A stretch of DNA of 64,000 bases from Roseivirga sp. (GTDB lineage: Bacteria > Bacteroidota > Bacteroidia > Cytophagales > Cyclobacteriaceae), in contig JAJCYM010000029.1 in assembly GCA_029262895.1 (NCBI GenBank), positions 24,776 through 88,775 on the forward strand, written 5' to 3'. Made by a program: the position numbers and the translations under genes. The first letter of the stretch is position 1. Each line of letters starts with the position of its first letter. The notes beneath the pieces are model-generated. The model did not search any database and was not told the DNA's origin. It was given only the letters and a program-made list of their open reading frames with translations. Positions 23,751 through 32,004 of this stretch are shown piece after piece.

Positions 23751-25100
23751 TTGTACGCCATTGTAGATATAGAGACCACGGGTGCCTCGGCTGCCCACAA
23801 TAAGGTAACGGAAGTTGCAGTGCTCATTCATGATGGTGTTCAGGTTGTCGATGAATATCAAACCCTTGTCAACCCTGAATGTGGAATACCTATTGGGATC
23901 ACTTCACTCACTGGTATTTCCAATGAGATGGTGGCGGACGCACCTAAGTTTTTTGAGGTGGCTAAAGACATTTATGAATTGCTCGATGGCAATATCTTCG
24001 TAGCCCATAATGTCAATTTTGATTACTCTTTTCTCAAAAGGGAATTTCAGGAGCTGGGAGGGAACATCAATCTCAATAAGCTTTGCACCGTGCGTTTGTC
24101 AAGAAAGATATTGCCGGGATACAAGTCTTATAGCTTGGGCAGACTTTGTGATGAGCTGGGAATTGCGAATCATGCCAGACACAGGGCCATGGGTGATGCC
24201 AGAGCCACAGCCGAGCTGATGACACTTTTGATTCAAAAGGACTCCCAAGGTGATATTGAAACGGCCCTAAAGCGCAATTCCAAAGAGGCAGACCTCCCAC
24301 CTTATTTACCCAAAAAGGTATTTGATGAACTACCTGATGGTACGGGAGTATATTACTTCCATGATGAGCATGGTAAGGTGATTTATGTGGGCAAGGCTAA
24401 TGATATAAAGAAAAGGATCAGAGGGCATTTCTCATCTACCGATGTGGTATACAAGCAAGGGCTTAAAGACAAGCTATACGATATTACCTATGAGATTTGT
24501 GGAGATGAGATGATCGCTTTTTTGTTGGAATCTTATGAGATCAAAAGGCTGTTTCCTATGTTCAACAAGGCACAGAAATTTCCAACGGGTCGATATGGCC
24601 TGTATCATTATGAAGATGGGAGAGGCTTTCATCGATTGTCAATTGGTAAAGTGGCCAAAGGCCATGCCCCGTTAATTAGTTTCACCTCTTTTGACAGGGC
24701 GAGGAGCTATCTCATCCAGAAGGTGAAAGAGTTCAATCTGAACCCAGAGCTTTGCAGCCTTCCGGCAACTATGATGAAATATTTTGGCTACTCGTTTAAG
24801 ACATCGACTCAAGAAGAAATCGATATTCAAAATGATCTGGTGGAACAGGCCATTCGAGCTATAAAGGATGATACACAAACTTTTTGCCTTCTGGGCCGTG
24901 GTCGGCAATACCCTGAAAAGTCCGTAGTGCTTGTTGAGGCAGGCACTTACAAGGGCTTTGGCTACTACGAAGATGCCGATCGCTCATTTGATACCATCGA
25001 AAGTGTCAAGGAAGTGATTAAACCATTTCCTGATAACCCTGATGTCCAAAGAATAGTCAACCAGTTTTACAACAAAAGAGAATCAGTTGTATTTGACTGA
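23751..25100 (+). CDS. DnaQ-like 3'-5' exonuclease fused to a GIY-YIG nuclease domain
   Basis: A 449-residue DNA-repair protein. Residues 1-165 form a DEDDh exonuclease with DIETTG (Asp6, Glu8), AHNVNFD (Asp91) and HRAMGDAR (His144, Asp149). Residues of about 195-285 form a UvrC/Cho-type GIY-YIG domain with GVYYF, IYVGKA and Arg222. The remaining C-terminal region has no clear domain. This exonuclease plus endonuclease layout is known in bacterial Cho/UvrC-like proteins and suggests nucleotide-excision or flap processing. The start is TTG: an in-frame stop (TGA at 23745) lies two codons upstream, and the DIETTG motif would be lost with any later start. Confidence 0.93.
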   Translation: MYAIVDIETTGASAAHNKVTEVAVLIHDGVQVVDEYQTLVNPECGIPIGITSLTGISNEMVADAPKFFEVAKDIYELLDGNIFVAHNVNFDYSFLKREFQELGGNINLNKLCTVRLSRKILPGYKSYSLGRLCDELGIANHARHRAMGDARATAELMTLLIQKDSQGDIETALKRNSKEADLPPYLPKKVFDELPDGTGVYYFHDEHGKVIYVGKANDIKKRIRGHFSSTDVVYKQGLKDKLYDITYEICGDEMIAFLLESYEIKRLFPMFNKAQKFPTGRYGLYHYEDGRGFHRLSIGKVAKGHAPLISFTSFDRARSYLIQKVKEFNLNPELCSLPATMMKYFGYSFKTSTQEEIDIQNDLVEQAIRAIKDDTQTFCLLGRGRQYPEKSVVLVEAGTYKGFGYYEDADRSFDTIESVKEVIKPFPDNPDVQRIVNQFYNKRESVVFD

Positions 25101-25162
25101 ACGAGTCTCAAGTTGCAAGTTTTAAGCTCTAAGCCACAAATTCACATACTCAATTCTCGAAG

Positions 25163-27589
25163 CTATTCGCTTCTCAACGCTTTAATGGGATTGGCCACTG
25201 CGGCTTTGATAGATTGAAAGCTAACCGTTATCCAAGCTACAGCCAAGGCAAGCAAGCCACCGTACAAGAAATTTTGCCATTGAATGCTTTCGTGATAAGC
25301 AAAACCATCAAGCCATGGTCTCATGATCAGTATGGTAATTGGCAAGGCAATTATAATCGAAAGCATGACTAATTTGTTGAAATCCTTTAAGAGCAGAAAT
25401 ACCACTCCAGCAGCCGAGGCACCAAGAACTTTTCTAATTCCTATTTCCTTTACTCGATTTCCAACCATATAAGCAGCCAGCCCGAAAAGCCCGACACAGG
25501 CAATGGCAATGGCAATGGCCGTGAATACCAAAAAGAGATAGCCGGAACGTTCTTCAGCATTGTAAAGTTGAGCAAGATTCTGATCCAGGAAGTTGTAGGA
25601 AAAAGGAATGTTGGGAGCCACTTCTGTCCAGATTGATTCAATGGATGCAATGGTAGATTGCAAGTCATTTGACTGGATTTTGATAGGGAAGAAGCCAGTG
25701 AAATTGTTTGAACTCTCATTACTGAAAATGGCCATTGGCGTAATCTCGGTATGAAGTGATTTGTAGTTGTAATTTCTAATCACTCCAACAATCTGATAAC
25801 TTATATCACCTGTGGCATTGTTAGCACCATTCACGTTGATGATTCGCTGCCCTACAGGATCTCCTTCTATACCCAGGGCTTTGGCACCCGCTTCATTGAC
25901 CATGAGTGAAAGTGTATCACTGAATTCTTTAGAGAAGCTTCTGCCAGCTACTACCGTCATGCCCATGGTTTCTACATATTGATCGTCAAAGACAGCACAG
26001 TTCAAAGCTACAGACTCATTTGCTCCAGGTGTTCTAAACGATGATCCGAAAAAATTCCCGTTGCCCGGCATCGCACTAGTGGATGCAACATTGATAACCT
26101 CAGAGAGATTCTTGACACGATCTTTGAAAGTTTGCTGGTTTTGTAGTGCAAATCCTTGCTCCACCACTAGAGTGTTTTCTCTATCGAACCCTAGCTCTTT
26201 ATTTTGCAAATATTGCATCTGATCGTTTACTATCAGAGTGCAACAGATCAAAGTAATCGAAATCCCAAATTGGAAAACGACCAGACCGTTTCTGATCCAT
26301 GCACCACTCCGGCCGCTAATTGCTTTACCCTTTAAAACAACTGCAGGACTGAATGTTGACAAAACAAAAGCAGGATAAATTCCCGCGACCAGACCAATCA
26401 AAAGGGCAAATGCAGCAAATCCTGGAATGATAAAGGCATTGCTTAAGAGGTCAAATTCGATTTGTTTTTGAGCCAATGTGTTGAAGTAGGGTAGAACAAG
26501 AAATACCAGGCCAATTCCGATGAGTGTGCCCAATAGCGAAACGATTGTTGACTCTACTAAAAACTGATTAATTAACTGTTTCTTGAAGGACCCTAAAACC
26601 TTTCTTATACCTACTTCTTTGGCTCTTTCAGTAGATCTCGCTGTGGCCAAATTGATGAAGTTCACCGCGGCCAGGGCTAGCACAAAGACGGAAATGGAAA
26701 TAAATATGTAGATATAGGTGATGTTGCCGTTAGGTTCTGCTTCTGATTCCAAGTGCGATTTGAGATGAATATCCTGGACGGGCTGCAAAAAGTAGCGATA
26801 GCCATTGCCAGCAGCCTTGTAGTCAGCAAAAGAAATTCCTTGGGCCCGTTCTATTTGACCAGCGGCATAGGTTTCTACTATTTGATCGAATCGAGCATTG
26901 AAGTCTTCGGGATCATAACCGTCTTGTAGTACCACAAAATTGTAGACGGAAAAATTCACATAATTCGGCTGTTGTAAGAACCCCAGTAAGCTCGTGTTAG
27001 CCAAAAGATCATACTTAAAATGAGTGTTCTCCGGTACGTCCTCACTTATGCCGGTAACAATCAAATTACCAAAACCTCCCACCAGAGTTTTACCCATCGC
27101 ATCTTCCGTACCAAAATATTTTGTAGCAGTACTCTCTGAGAGGACCACGGCATTTTGAACAGAAAATACATTTTCAGGATCCCCTTGAAGAAGCTCAATC
27201 CCAAATACTTGGAAAAAATTACTGTCGGCAGCCATAAATCTGGACTCCAAATAATTTTTATCCTCGAATTGAATGGCAACATCTCCAAAGGATTTCCAAA
27301 CTCGCACGAAGGATTCAACTTCAGGAAAATCCTGATAGGCCTGAGACGCAATGGCAGCTGGTGTGATGGCATACAGAGATTTGTGATCCGGATAAATCCT
27401 TTCTAAACCAATCCTATAGAGGTTTTCTTTATTAGGGTGATAGCTATCATAAGATACCTCTGACTGAACGTAGAGTAGGATCAAGGTACAGACTGCAATA
27501 CTGATGGCAAGACCTCCAACATTGATGAAAGTGTAGATTTTGTTTTTCGTGAGGTTGCGAATGGCAATTTTTACAAAATTCTTAAACAT
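25163..27589 (-). CDS. FtsX/MacB-family ABC transporter permease (full length)
   Basis: An 808-residue permease with the same two-module design as the one at 21228: an N-terminal helix, a MacB-like periplasmic domain, three helices after NLATARSTERAKEVGIRKVLGS, a second periplasmic domain, then NRVKEIGIRKVLGA and the final helices, ending PIKALRSE. The two are paralogues but clearly diverged. No ATPase gene adjoins it, so the partner must be encoded elsewhere. It appears to be a single-gene unit transcribed towards the exonuclease gene, with which it is convergent. Confidence 0.92.
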   Translation of the reverse strand: MFKNFVKIAIRNLTKNKIYTFINVGGLAISIAVCTLILLYVQSEVSYDSYHPNKENLYRIGLERIYPDHKSLYAITPAAIASQAYQDFPEVESFVRVWKSFGDVAIQFEDKNYLESRFMAADSNFFQVFGIELLQGDPENVFSVQNAVVLSESTATKYFGTEDAMGKTLVGGFGNLIVTGISEDVPENTHFKYDLLANTSLLGFLQQPNYVNFSVYNFVVLQDGYDPEDFNARFDQIVETYAAGQIERAQGISFADYKAAGNGYRYFLQPVQDIHLKSHLESEAEPNGNITYIYIFISISVFVLALAAVNFINLATARSTERAKEVGIRKVLGSFKKQLINQFLVESTIVSLLGTLIGIGLVFLVLPYFNTLAQKQIEFDLLSNAFIIPGFAAFALLIGLVAGIYPAFVLSTFSPAVVLKGKAISGRSGAWIRNGLVVFQFGISITLICCTLIVNDQMQYLQNKELGFDRENTLVVEQGFALQNQQTFKDRVKNLSEVINVASTSAMPGNGNFFGSSFRTPGANESVALNCAVFDDQYVETMGMTVVAGRSFSKEFSDTLSLMVNEAGAKALGIEGDPVGQRIINVNGANNATGDISYQIVGVIRNYNYKSLHTEITPMAIFSNESSNNFTGFFPIKIQSNDLQSTIASIESIWTEVAPNIPFSYNFLDQNLAQLYNAEERSGYLFLVFTAIAIAIACVGLFGLAAYMVGNRVKEIGIRKVLGASAAGVVFLLLKDFNKLVMLSIIIALPITILIMRPWLDGFAYHESIQWQNFLYGGLLALAVAWITVSFQSIKAAVANPIKALRSE

Positions 27590-27761
27590 TTTGGTTAGTT
27601 CGTTTTGGTTAAAAAAACTTGAAATGAGCCTTTATTCATTATTTGATACGGAGACTAATGGTTTACCGTTTATATAATTGTTATGAATGGACAATTATTA
27701 CTGTAACAAATTCACGTAAACTTCGAATAACTAATTACTAACTATCGTACCAAGTATAAAA

Positions 27762-27956
27762 ATGAAACGAACAAGAGAAATAGGAGGAAAAATATTAAAG
27801 TACGCTGAAGAAAAACTTCAGGAAAGCAACTTTAATACAGACAAGATTAGAAAGTATGCTAGAAACATGAGTGACGTCAGCATGGAGTTGATGCATGCAA
27901 GCAGGCTTATGGCAGTGCATAAGAAAATTTTCGTTGATCCATCTCCGGAAGCCTAA
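27762..27956 (+). CDS. Short helical protein of unknown function
   Basis: A 64-residue open frame beginning with ATG and rich in Lys, Arg, Glu and Met. It is predicted to be almost entirely alpha-helical and has no signal peptide or membrane helix (for example GGKILKYAEEKLQES and MSDVSMELMHASRLMAVHKK). It is followed 25 bases later by a perfect 11-base hairpin that could end its transcript, which supports a real gene. I do not recognise a family. Confidence 0.55.
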   Translation: MKRTREIGGKILKYAEEKLQESNFNTDKIRKYARNMSDVSMELMHASRLMAVHKKIFVDPSPEA

Positions 27957-27980
27957 ACAATTATCTTCACGAATAGAGCC

Positions 27981-28006
27981 AAAGTCAATTCTCTCGAATT
28001 GACTTT
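27981..28006 (+). terminator. Hairpin behind the short helical gene
   Basis: AAAGTCAATTC and GAATTGACTTT form a perfect 11-base stem with loop TCTC. The T run after it is weak (CTGGGTTTAG), so termination strength is uncertain. Confidence 0.5.
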
Positions 28007-28035
28007 CTGGGTTTAGTTCATCCCCACAATAGTCC

Positions 28036-28043
28036 TATCTTTG
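28036..28043 (+). promoter_or_regulatory. Bacteroidota-type -7 promoter element
   Basis: TATCTTTG matches TAnnTTTG exactly and is followed by CA, as in many known Bacteroidota promoters; a TTTAG about 20 bases upstream may be the -33 box. It would place the transcript start near 28050, leaving an untranslated leader of about 120 bases before the gene at 28171. Confidence 0.55.
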
Positions 28044-28076
28044 CAGCCTTTCTCAATATGGGATGCTGAAAAGAGA

Positions 28077-28158
28077 ACATCTAATTTGTAAACAGTTGAT
28101 AATCAGACCCTTTACTAAAAGGGTAGGGTTTTTGCCTACATGCGCATATAATAGATGT
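28077..28158 (+). promoter_or_regulatory. Structured 5' leader candidate
   Basis: Within the presumed leader, ACATCTA (28077-28083) can pair with TAGATGT (28152-28158), enclosing a perfect hairpin ACCCTTT-ACTA-AAAGGGT (28107-28124, the A before AAAGGGT shared with the loop) that is followed by GGGTTTTTG. The layout of an outer pairing around a hairpin with a T tract resembles an attenuator or riboswitch expression platform. No known riboswitch class was recognised. Confidence 0.35.
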
Positions 28159-28170
28159 CGTTAAAATAGG

Positions 28171-29097
28171 ATGAATCAAGAAACTGCAATTGCCCAATTA
28201 TCGCTTATCTGTCCTTTCACGGGAAAGGACTTGATTGAATTGTCTGAAAAAGAAATCAATCGGATCAATCTCCAGATTTCTGAGGGAACCTACTTCTTCT
28301 ATCACGGGGCTCCTGTCAATGTAGAATTGAAACAGGCCTTTATTTCTTCTAACCATACCTACATTTACCCCGTCTTTGATGATATTTTGTTTCTAAAGAA
28401 GCTTACTGCAATCGTTCCTAAAAACAGAACTCAAGAACCGAACAAGCGTGTTCCAGATCATTTGGCGAATGAATTCTATAAAGAATTTGGATTTGGTGAA
28501 GCCTTCAAAAAAGAGAAAGCCAAGAGTATAGATTTGCAAAGCGGTCCTTTAGATGCTGAACAAATTCGAGATCTCGGCAAGCTATTTCCAAGGTCTGGCC
28601 AAAGTTTTGTAAGCGTTGTCACCCATGACATAGATTCAATTCACAATCTTGTTTTTGGCACCCACTTTGATCATTATATGCACTTGGATTTTTCTTTTGA
28701 TCGCCTGAGGAGCGTGGTTGGTCAGCTTAAAGCAGGCACGCATTATATCTTAGCAGATCTATGTGATTTGCCACTAAAAACGGACTCTGTTGACGGGTTG
28801 TTTTCTTTTGACTACATCAACCAGTATGACAAGGCAACTCAAAAGGAAGCTTACTCTGAAATGAGGAGAAGCATGTTGTCAGATGGAGTTTCAATTCTTT
28901 TATACGAACAGAATAAGCCATTGCATGCAAAGAGTCAGCATAAAGCCGAACGAACTGCATTGAAGGCCATGAAGTTTGTGAAACCCTGGAAGAGGGCAAA
29001 AATACCAAGCATCTACTTTTACCCGGTTGGGGGTGATCAAAATACCGACCATCAGAACTTTGTTGTCAAAACGTCTTTAGGTAGTCAATTTTCATAA
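28171..29097 (+). CDS. Methyltransferase-like protein with Trm112-like N terminus
   Basis: A 308-residue cytoplasmic protein. The start resembles a Trm112-like segment (LICPFTGKDL and YPVFDDILFL), which often precedes a methyltransferase domain. The C-terminal half ends like a class I methyltransferase of the type 11 group: LADLCDLPLKTDSVDGLFSFDYINQ fits the post-motif II/III region, followed by a helix and the strand VSILLYEQ. The glycine-rich SAM-binding motif (such as DxGxGxG) expected before it is not seen; the corresponding stretch is SVVTHDIDSIHNLVFG. It may be a diverged or non-SAM member. It sits behind a structured leader. Confidence 0.6.
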   Translation: MNQETAIAQLSLICPFTGKDLIELSEKEINRINLQISEGTYFFYHGAPVNVELKQAFISSNHTYIYPVFDDILFLKKLTAIVPKNRTQEPNKRVPDHLANEFYKEFGFGEAFKKEKAKSIDLQSGPLDAEQIRDLGKLFPRSGQSFVSVVTHDIDSIHNLVFGTHFDHYMHLDFSFDRLRSVVGQLKAGTHYILADLCDLPLKTDSVDGLFSFDYINQYDKATQKEAYSEMRRSMLSDGVSILLYEQNKPLHAKSQHKAERTALKAMKFVKPWKRAKIPSIYFYPVGGDQNTDHQNFVVKTSLGSQFS

Positions 29098-29156
29098 TTT
29101 CGAGTATCCATTGAACATTTTTCTCGTAAAGGTGTTTATCAAATAAATTAGGAGAG

Positions 29157-29693
29157 ATGAAAGTAAGAGTGATGTTAATTGCCGGGCTGATGATAGTATT
29201 GGTGACCAGCCTTATTTCTTTAAGAAGCGCTACGGTAAAAACAGAGGATCAGGATACCAAAAAGGAATACGAAATTCAACTCACAGAAGAAGAATGGAAG
29301 AAGCGCTTGACTCCGGAGCAATATTTTATTTTGAGAGAGCAAGGAACCGAAAGGGCTTTTACAGGAGAATATGACAAGGTTTATGAAAAGGGGACTTATT
29401 ACTCGGCAGCCACTTTGCAGCCCGTTTTTAGTTCAGAAACCAAATTTGATTCTGGTAGTGGTTGGCCTAGCTTTTACAATCCAATAAGCAAAGATGCGAT
29501 CAGGCTTGTAAAAGATACCACGTTTGGCATGGTAAGGTGGGAGGTCGTTGATGGCAAAAGTGGGTCTCACCTAGGACACGTTTTTGATGACGGTCCTGCA
29601 CCAACCGGCAAAAGGTACTGCCTGAATTCAGCTGCACTGATTTTTGTTCCTGAAGGAGGCAAGGCACCCACAGCTAAAAAAATAGACAACTAG
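29157..29693 (+). CDS. msrB: Peptide-methionine (R)-S-oxide reductase MsrB, exported
   Basis: A 178-residue MsrB with an N-terminal signal or anchor ([19 protein letters not shown]). The family core is clear: [26 protein letters not shown] (99-106), [12 protein letters not shown] and the catalytic Cys155 in RYCLNSAAL. The two zinc-binding CxxC pairs of many MsrB proteins are replaced ([13 protein letters not shown] and [11 protein letters not shown]), so this is the zinc-free type. It reduces methionine-R-sulfoxide in proteins, here in the periplasm. With the lipoprotein MsrA at 30284 it would repair both sulfoxide isomers outside the cytoplasm. Confidence 0.95.
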   Translation: MKVRVMLIAGLMIVLVTSLISLRSATVKTEDQDTKKEYEIQLTEEEWKKRLTPEQYFILREQGTERAFTGEYDKVYEKGTYYSAATLQPVFSSETKFDSGSGWPSFYNPISKDAIRLVKDTTFGMVRWEVVDGKSGSHLGHVFDDGPAPTGKRYCLNSAALIFVPEGGKAPTAKKIDN

Positions 29694-29717
29694 CTTAGAC
29701 ACTGAAAATATTTACTT

Positions 29718-29747
29718 AAAATTGGTCTGATTTTTCAGACCAATTTT
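29718..29747 (+). terminator. Rho-independent terminator of msrB
   Basis: AAAATTGGTCTGA and TCAGACCAATTTT form a perfect 13-base stem with a TTTT loop, followed by ATTT. It lies 24 bases after the msrB stop and 9 bases before the next start, so the next gene must have its own promoter or rely on read-through. Confidence 0.8.
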
Positions 29748-29756
29748 ATTTAACCC

Positions 29757-30221
29757 ATGGAAGAACCGAAACCACTCAATAGTGTAGCCGAATTTCACAA
29801 GACCTTTAAGCATCCTATTTTACCAGAACCCCAAATTCCATCCGCTGAGCGATGCAAATTAAGAGTCTCGTTGATTGCAGAAGAGCTTAGTGAGTTAGAA
29901 GAAGCGATTGCGGATAACGACTTAGTTGAAGTGGCCGATGCTCTTTGCGACATACAATATGTGTTGTCAGGCGCAATATTGGAATTTGGTTTGGGAGATA
30001 AATTCAAGGCCTTGTTTGACGAAGTACAACGCTCAAACATGAGCAAAACTTGTAAGAGCATGGAAGAGGCCCAAGCTACGCAACAGCATTACCTGGACAA
30101 AGATGGTACCGAGAGTTATGTGGAGCAGTCTGATGGACATTACTTGGTTTATAGAAAGGTCGACAACAAGACACTTAAATCGGTAAACTATTCGCCAGCC
30201 GACCTTAAGAAGTTTCTTTAA
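29757..30221 (+). CDS. MazG-like nucleotide pyrophosphohydrolase
   Basis: A 154-residue protein of the MazG/PRA-PH superfamily. The magnesium-binding helices are visible as EELSELEEAI (about 42-51) and LVEVADALCDIQYVL (about 56-70), giving the ExxE...ExxD pattern. Such enzymes hydrolyse the alpha-beta phosphate bond of nucleotide triphosphates or phosphoribosyl-ATP; a house-cleaning role is likely. It contains a HisE-like layout but lies far from any his gene. Placed between msrB and msrA, it may help remove oxidised nucleotides, which is inference only. Confidence 0.85.
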   Translation: MEEPKPLNSVAEFHKTFKHPILPEPQIPSAERCKLRVSLIAEELSELEEAIADNDLVEVADALCDIQYVLSGAILEFGLGDKFKALFDEVQRSNMSKTCKSMEEAQATQQHYLDKDGTESYVEQSDGHYLVYRKVDNKTLKSVNYSPADLKKFL

Positions 30222-30283
30222 CCCATTCCGAGAACCTAATTGGAGGTCTAATCGTTGGGTGAATAGAAAATAACCGAACTATC

Positions 30284-30934
30284 ATGTCGAATATCTATTT
30301 ATTCTTTGTGTCATTTTTACTGAACTTCTCAGTGGGTTCATGCAATTCAAGCAATCAGGTAGTTGCCGTAGATTTAGCCACGATCCAGGAGGGAACGGCC
30401 GTGGCCACCTTTGCAGGTGGTTGCTTTTGGTGTACCGAAGCTGTTTTTGAACGTTTGGTAGGAGTCAAGGATGTCGTGTCAGGATATACTGGTGGGGAAA
30501 TTGAAAACCCGACTTATAAGCAGGTGAGTTATGGTCAAACTAAACATGCAGAGGCCGTGCAAATTTACTATGATCCAAAGGTCGTTTCATATCAGGAGCT
30601 ATTAGAAGTCTTTTTTTACACCCATTACCCTACGCAAGTCGATGGCCAAGGTCCTGATATAGGAAGGCAGTATAGATCAGCGGTTTTTTATCATAACGAA
30701 GACGAACGAAAACTAACCGAGGCATATATTCAGAAACTGCAGAACTCTGGTCAATATAAGAAACGAATAGTTACCGAGGTTAACGCTTATACTAAGTTCT
30801 ACCTGGCAGAAGATTATCATCAGGACTACTACGAGCTCAACCCAGGCAACGGTTATATTATATCCATCGCCAAGCCTAAGGTTCGGAAGTTCAAGAAACG
30901 TTTCCCCGATAAGGTGAAAAAGGAGTATAATTAA
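30284..30934 (+). CDS. msrA: Peptide-methionine (S)-S-oxide reductase MsrA, lipoprotein
   Basis: A 216-residue MsrA with a lipoprotein-type start (SVGSC, Cys20). The catalytic motif is GGCFWCTEAVF with Cys47, followed by GVKDVVSGYTGG, PTYKQVSYGQTKHAEAVQI, the block FFYTHYPTQVDGQGPDIGRQYRSAVF, written here by its ends only, and the terminal EDYHQDYYELNP. It reduces methionine-S-sulfoxide, using electrons from thioredoxin-like partners; several TlpA-type proteins are encoded in this window. It complements the exported MsrB at 29157. No obvious resolving cysteine is seen near the C terminus. Confidence 0.95.
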   Translation: MSNIYLFFVSFLLNFSVGSCNSSNQVVAVDLATIQEGTAVATFAGGCFWCTEAVFERLVGVKDVVSGYTGGEIENPTYKQVSYGQTKHAEAVQIYYDPKVVSYQELLEVFFYTHYPTQVDGQGPDIGRQYRSAVFYHNEDERKLTEAYIQKLQNSGQYKKRIVTEVNAYTKFYLAEDYHQDYYELNPGNGYIISIAKPKVRKFKKRFPDKVKKEYN

Positions 30935-30949
30935 GGATACCGACTTTTA

Positions 30950-31468
30950 TCAAAGTCTATTAAGCGCCTTCAAAGTTTTTCTTCCTCTCGCCCTAAACCC
31001 TGCAGAACCGTAAGGCATTTGATCTTCAATGAGGATCACCAATTCATCGGCTAATTCAGGCACCCGCTTGGTAATGTTGTAAAGTACCGTCATCGAAAAA
31101 ACCTTGATAGCCACTGCTTCATCATTAGATTGAAAGAATTTGAAGCATATATCAGCGGCCTCACCCAATAACTCTTCAGGAAGCTCTAACTCCTGCATGA
31201 TTCTAAGTGTATTACGTTTTATGGCATCATGGATTCCCGGGTTTTTTAAGTTAAGCACCATGCTTTCTAAATGTACCGCTACCAATTCGGGTTTGTTTCT
31301 CACGGCATCACCAACCACCCAGGCTGCTCGTTGGTTGACCCGATAAATGTCGCTCAGAAACAGCTCCATCAATTCAGCAAACTTCACAGAATCGGATCCA
31401 ATATAGTTGACTACCCGATTGGTGTTTTCCTTTGAATGTTCAACAAGTAGCTGTTTTCTAATGTCCAT
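30950..31468 (-). CDS. HEAT-repeat-like protein of unknown function
   Basis: A 172-residue cytoplasmic protein made of paired alpha-helices in the style of HEAT/ARM repeats, for example FAELMELFLSDIYRVNQRAAWVV and IHDAIKRNTLRIMQELELPEELL, each quoted by part of a helix pair. Related short proteins are widespread in Bacteroidota as hypothetical proteins. A scaffold or binding role is likely from the fold, with no evidence on the partner. It diverges from the DUF456 gene, with 56 bases between the start codons. Confidence 0.65.
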   Translation of the reverse strand: MDIRKQLLVEHSKENTNRVVNYIGSDSVKFAELMELFLSDIYRVNQRAAWVVGDAVRNKPELVAVHLESMVLNLKNPGIHDAIKRNTLRIMQELELPEELLGEAADICFKFFQSNDEAVAIKVFSMTVLYNITKRVPELADELVILIEDQMPYGSAGFRARGRKTLKALNRL

Positions 31469-31524
31469 TGATTAAAATTATCAGAAAATTGGACATCTTT
31501 AGTCACTCTTTAGCACTTTTCATT

Positions 31525-32004
31525 ATGGATATACTCTGGGTTGTTTTAGGCGGGATTTTGATGTTGGTAGGCATTGCAGGTTGTATTGTACCCATAGTAC
31601 CAGGACCACCAATAAGTTTTGTAGGCTTGCTTTTGCTTCAATTGACAGAGACACCTCCATTTGATGAGAAATTTTTATGGACCTGGGGTATCATTACAGC
31701 CGCGGTTACGGTGCTAGATTATGTTATTCCGATTTATGGTACAAAGAAATTTGGTGGGACCAAACGGGGCGTTTGGGGTAGTACCATTGGTCTGTTTGCA
31801 GGCCTGTTCTTCTTTCCCCCATTTGGCATTATCATAGGCCCGTTTATAGGAGCATTCATCGGAGAAATGAGTACTGGGAATGCCACTAATAAAATGGCCC
31901 TCAGGTCGGCTTTTGGTTCTTTCGTGGGTTTTGTTGCTGGAACATTGCTAAAGTTTATTGCTTGTTTTGCAATGGCCTACTATTTCGTTGTTAACATGTT
32001 TTGA
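31525..32004 (+). CDS. DUF456 family membrane protein
   Basis: A 159-residue membrane protein with the DUF456 pattern: an N-terminal helix with GCIVPIVPGPPISFVGLLLL, then LDYVIPIYGTKKFGGTKRGVWGSTIG, quoted by its family blocks, and the glycine-rich FGIIIGPFIGAFIGE before the last helix. The function is unknown. An open frame extends upstream to a TTG at 31468, but the ATG at 31525 gives the typical family start (MDILWVVLGGILMLVG). Its stop overlaps the TTG start of the following regulator. Confidence 0.88.
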   Translation: MDILWVVLGGILMLVGIAGCIVPIVPGPPISFVGLLLLQLTETPPFDEKFLWTWGIITAAVTVLDYVIPIYGTKKFGGTKRGVWGSTIGLFAGLFFFPPFGIIIGPFIGAFIGEMSTGNATNKMALRSAFGSFVGFVAGTLLKFIACFAMAYYFVVNMF

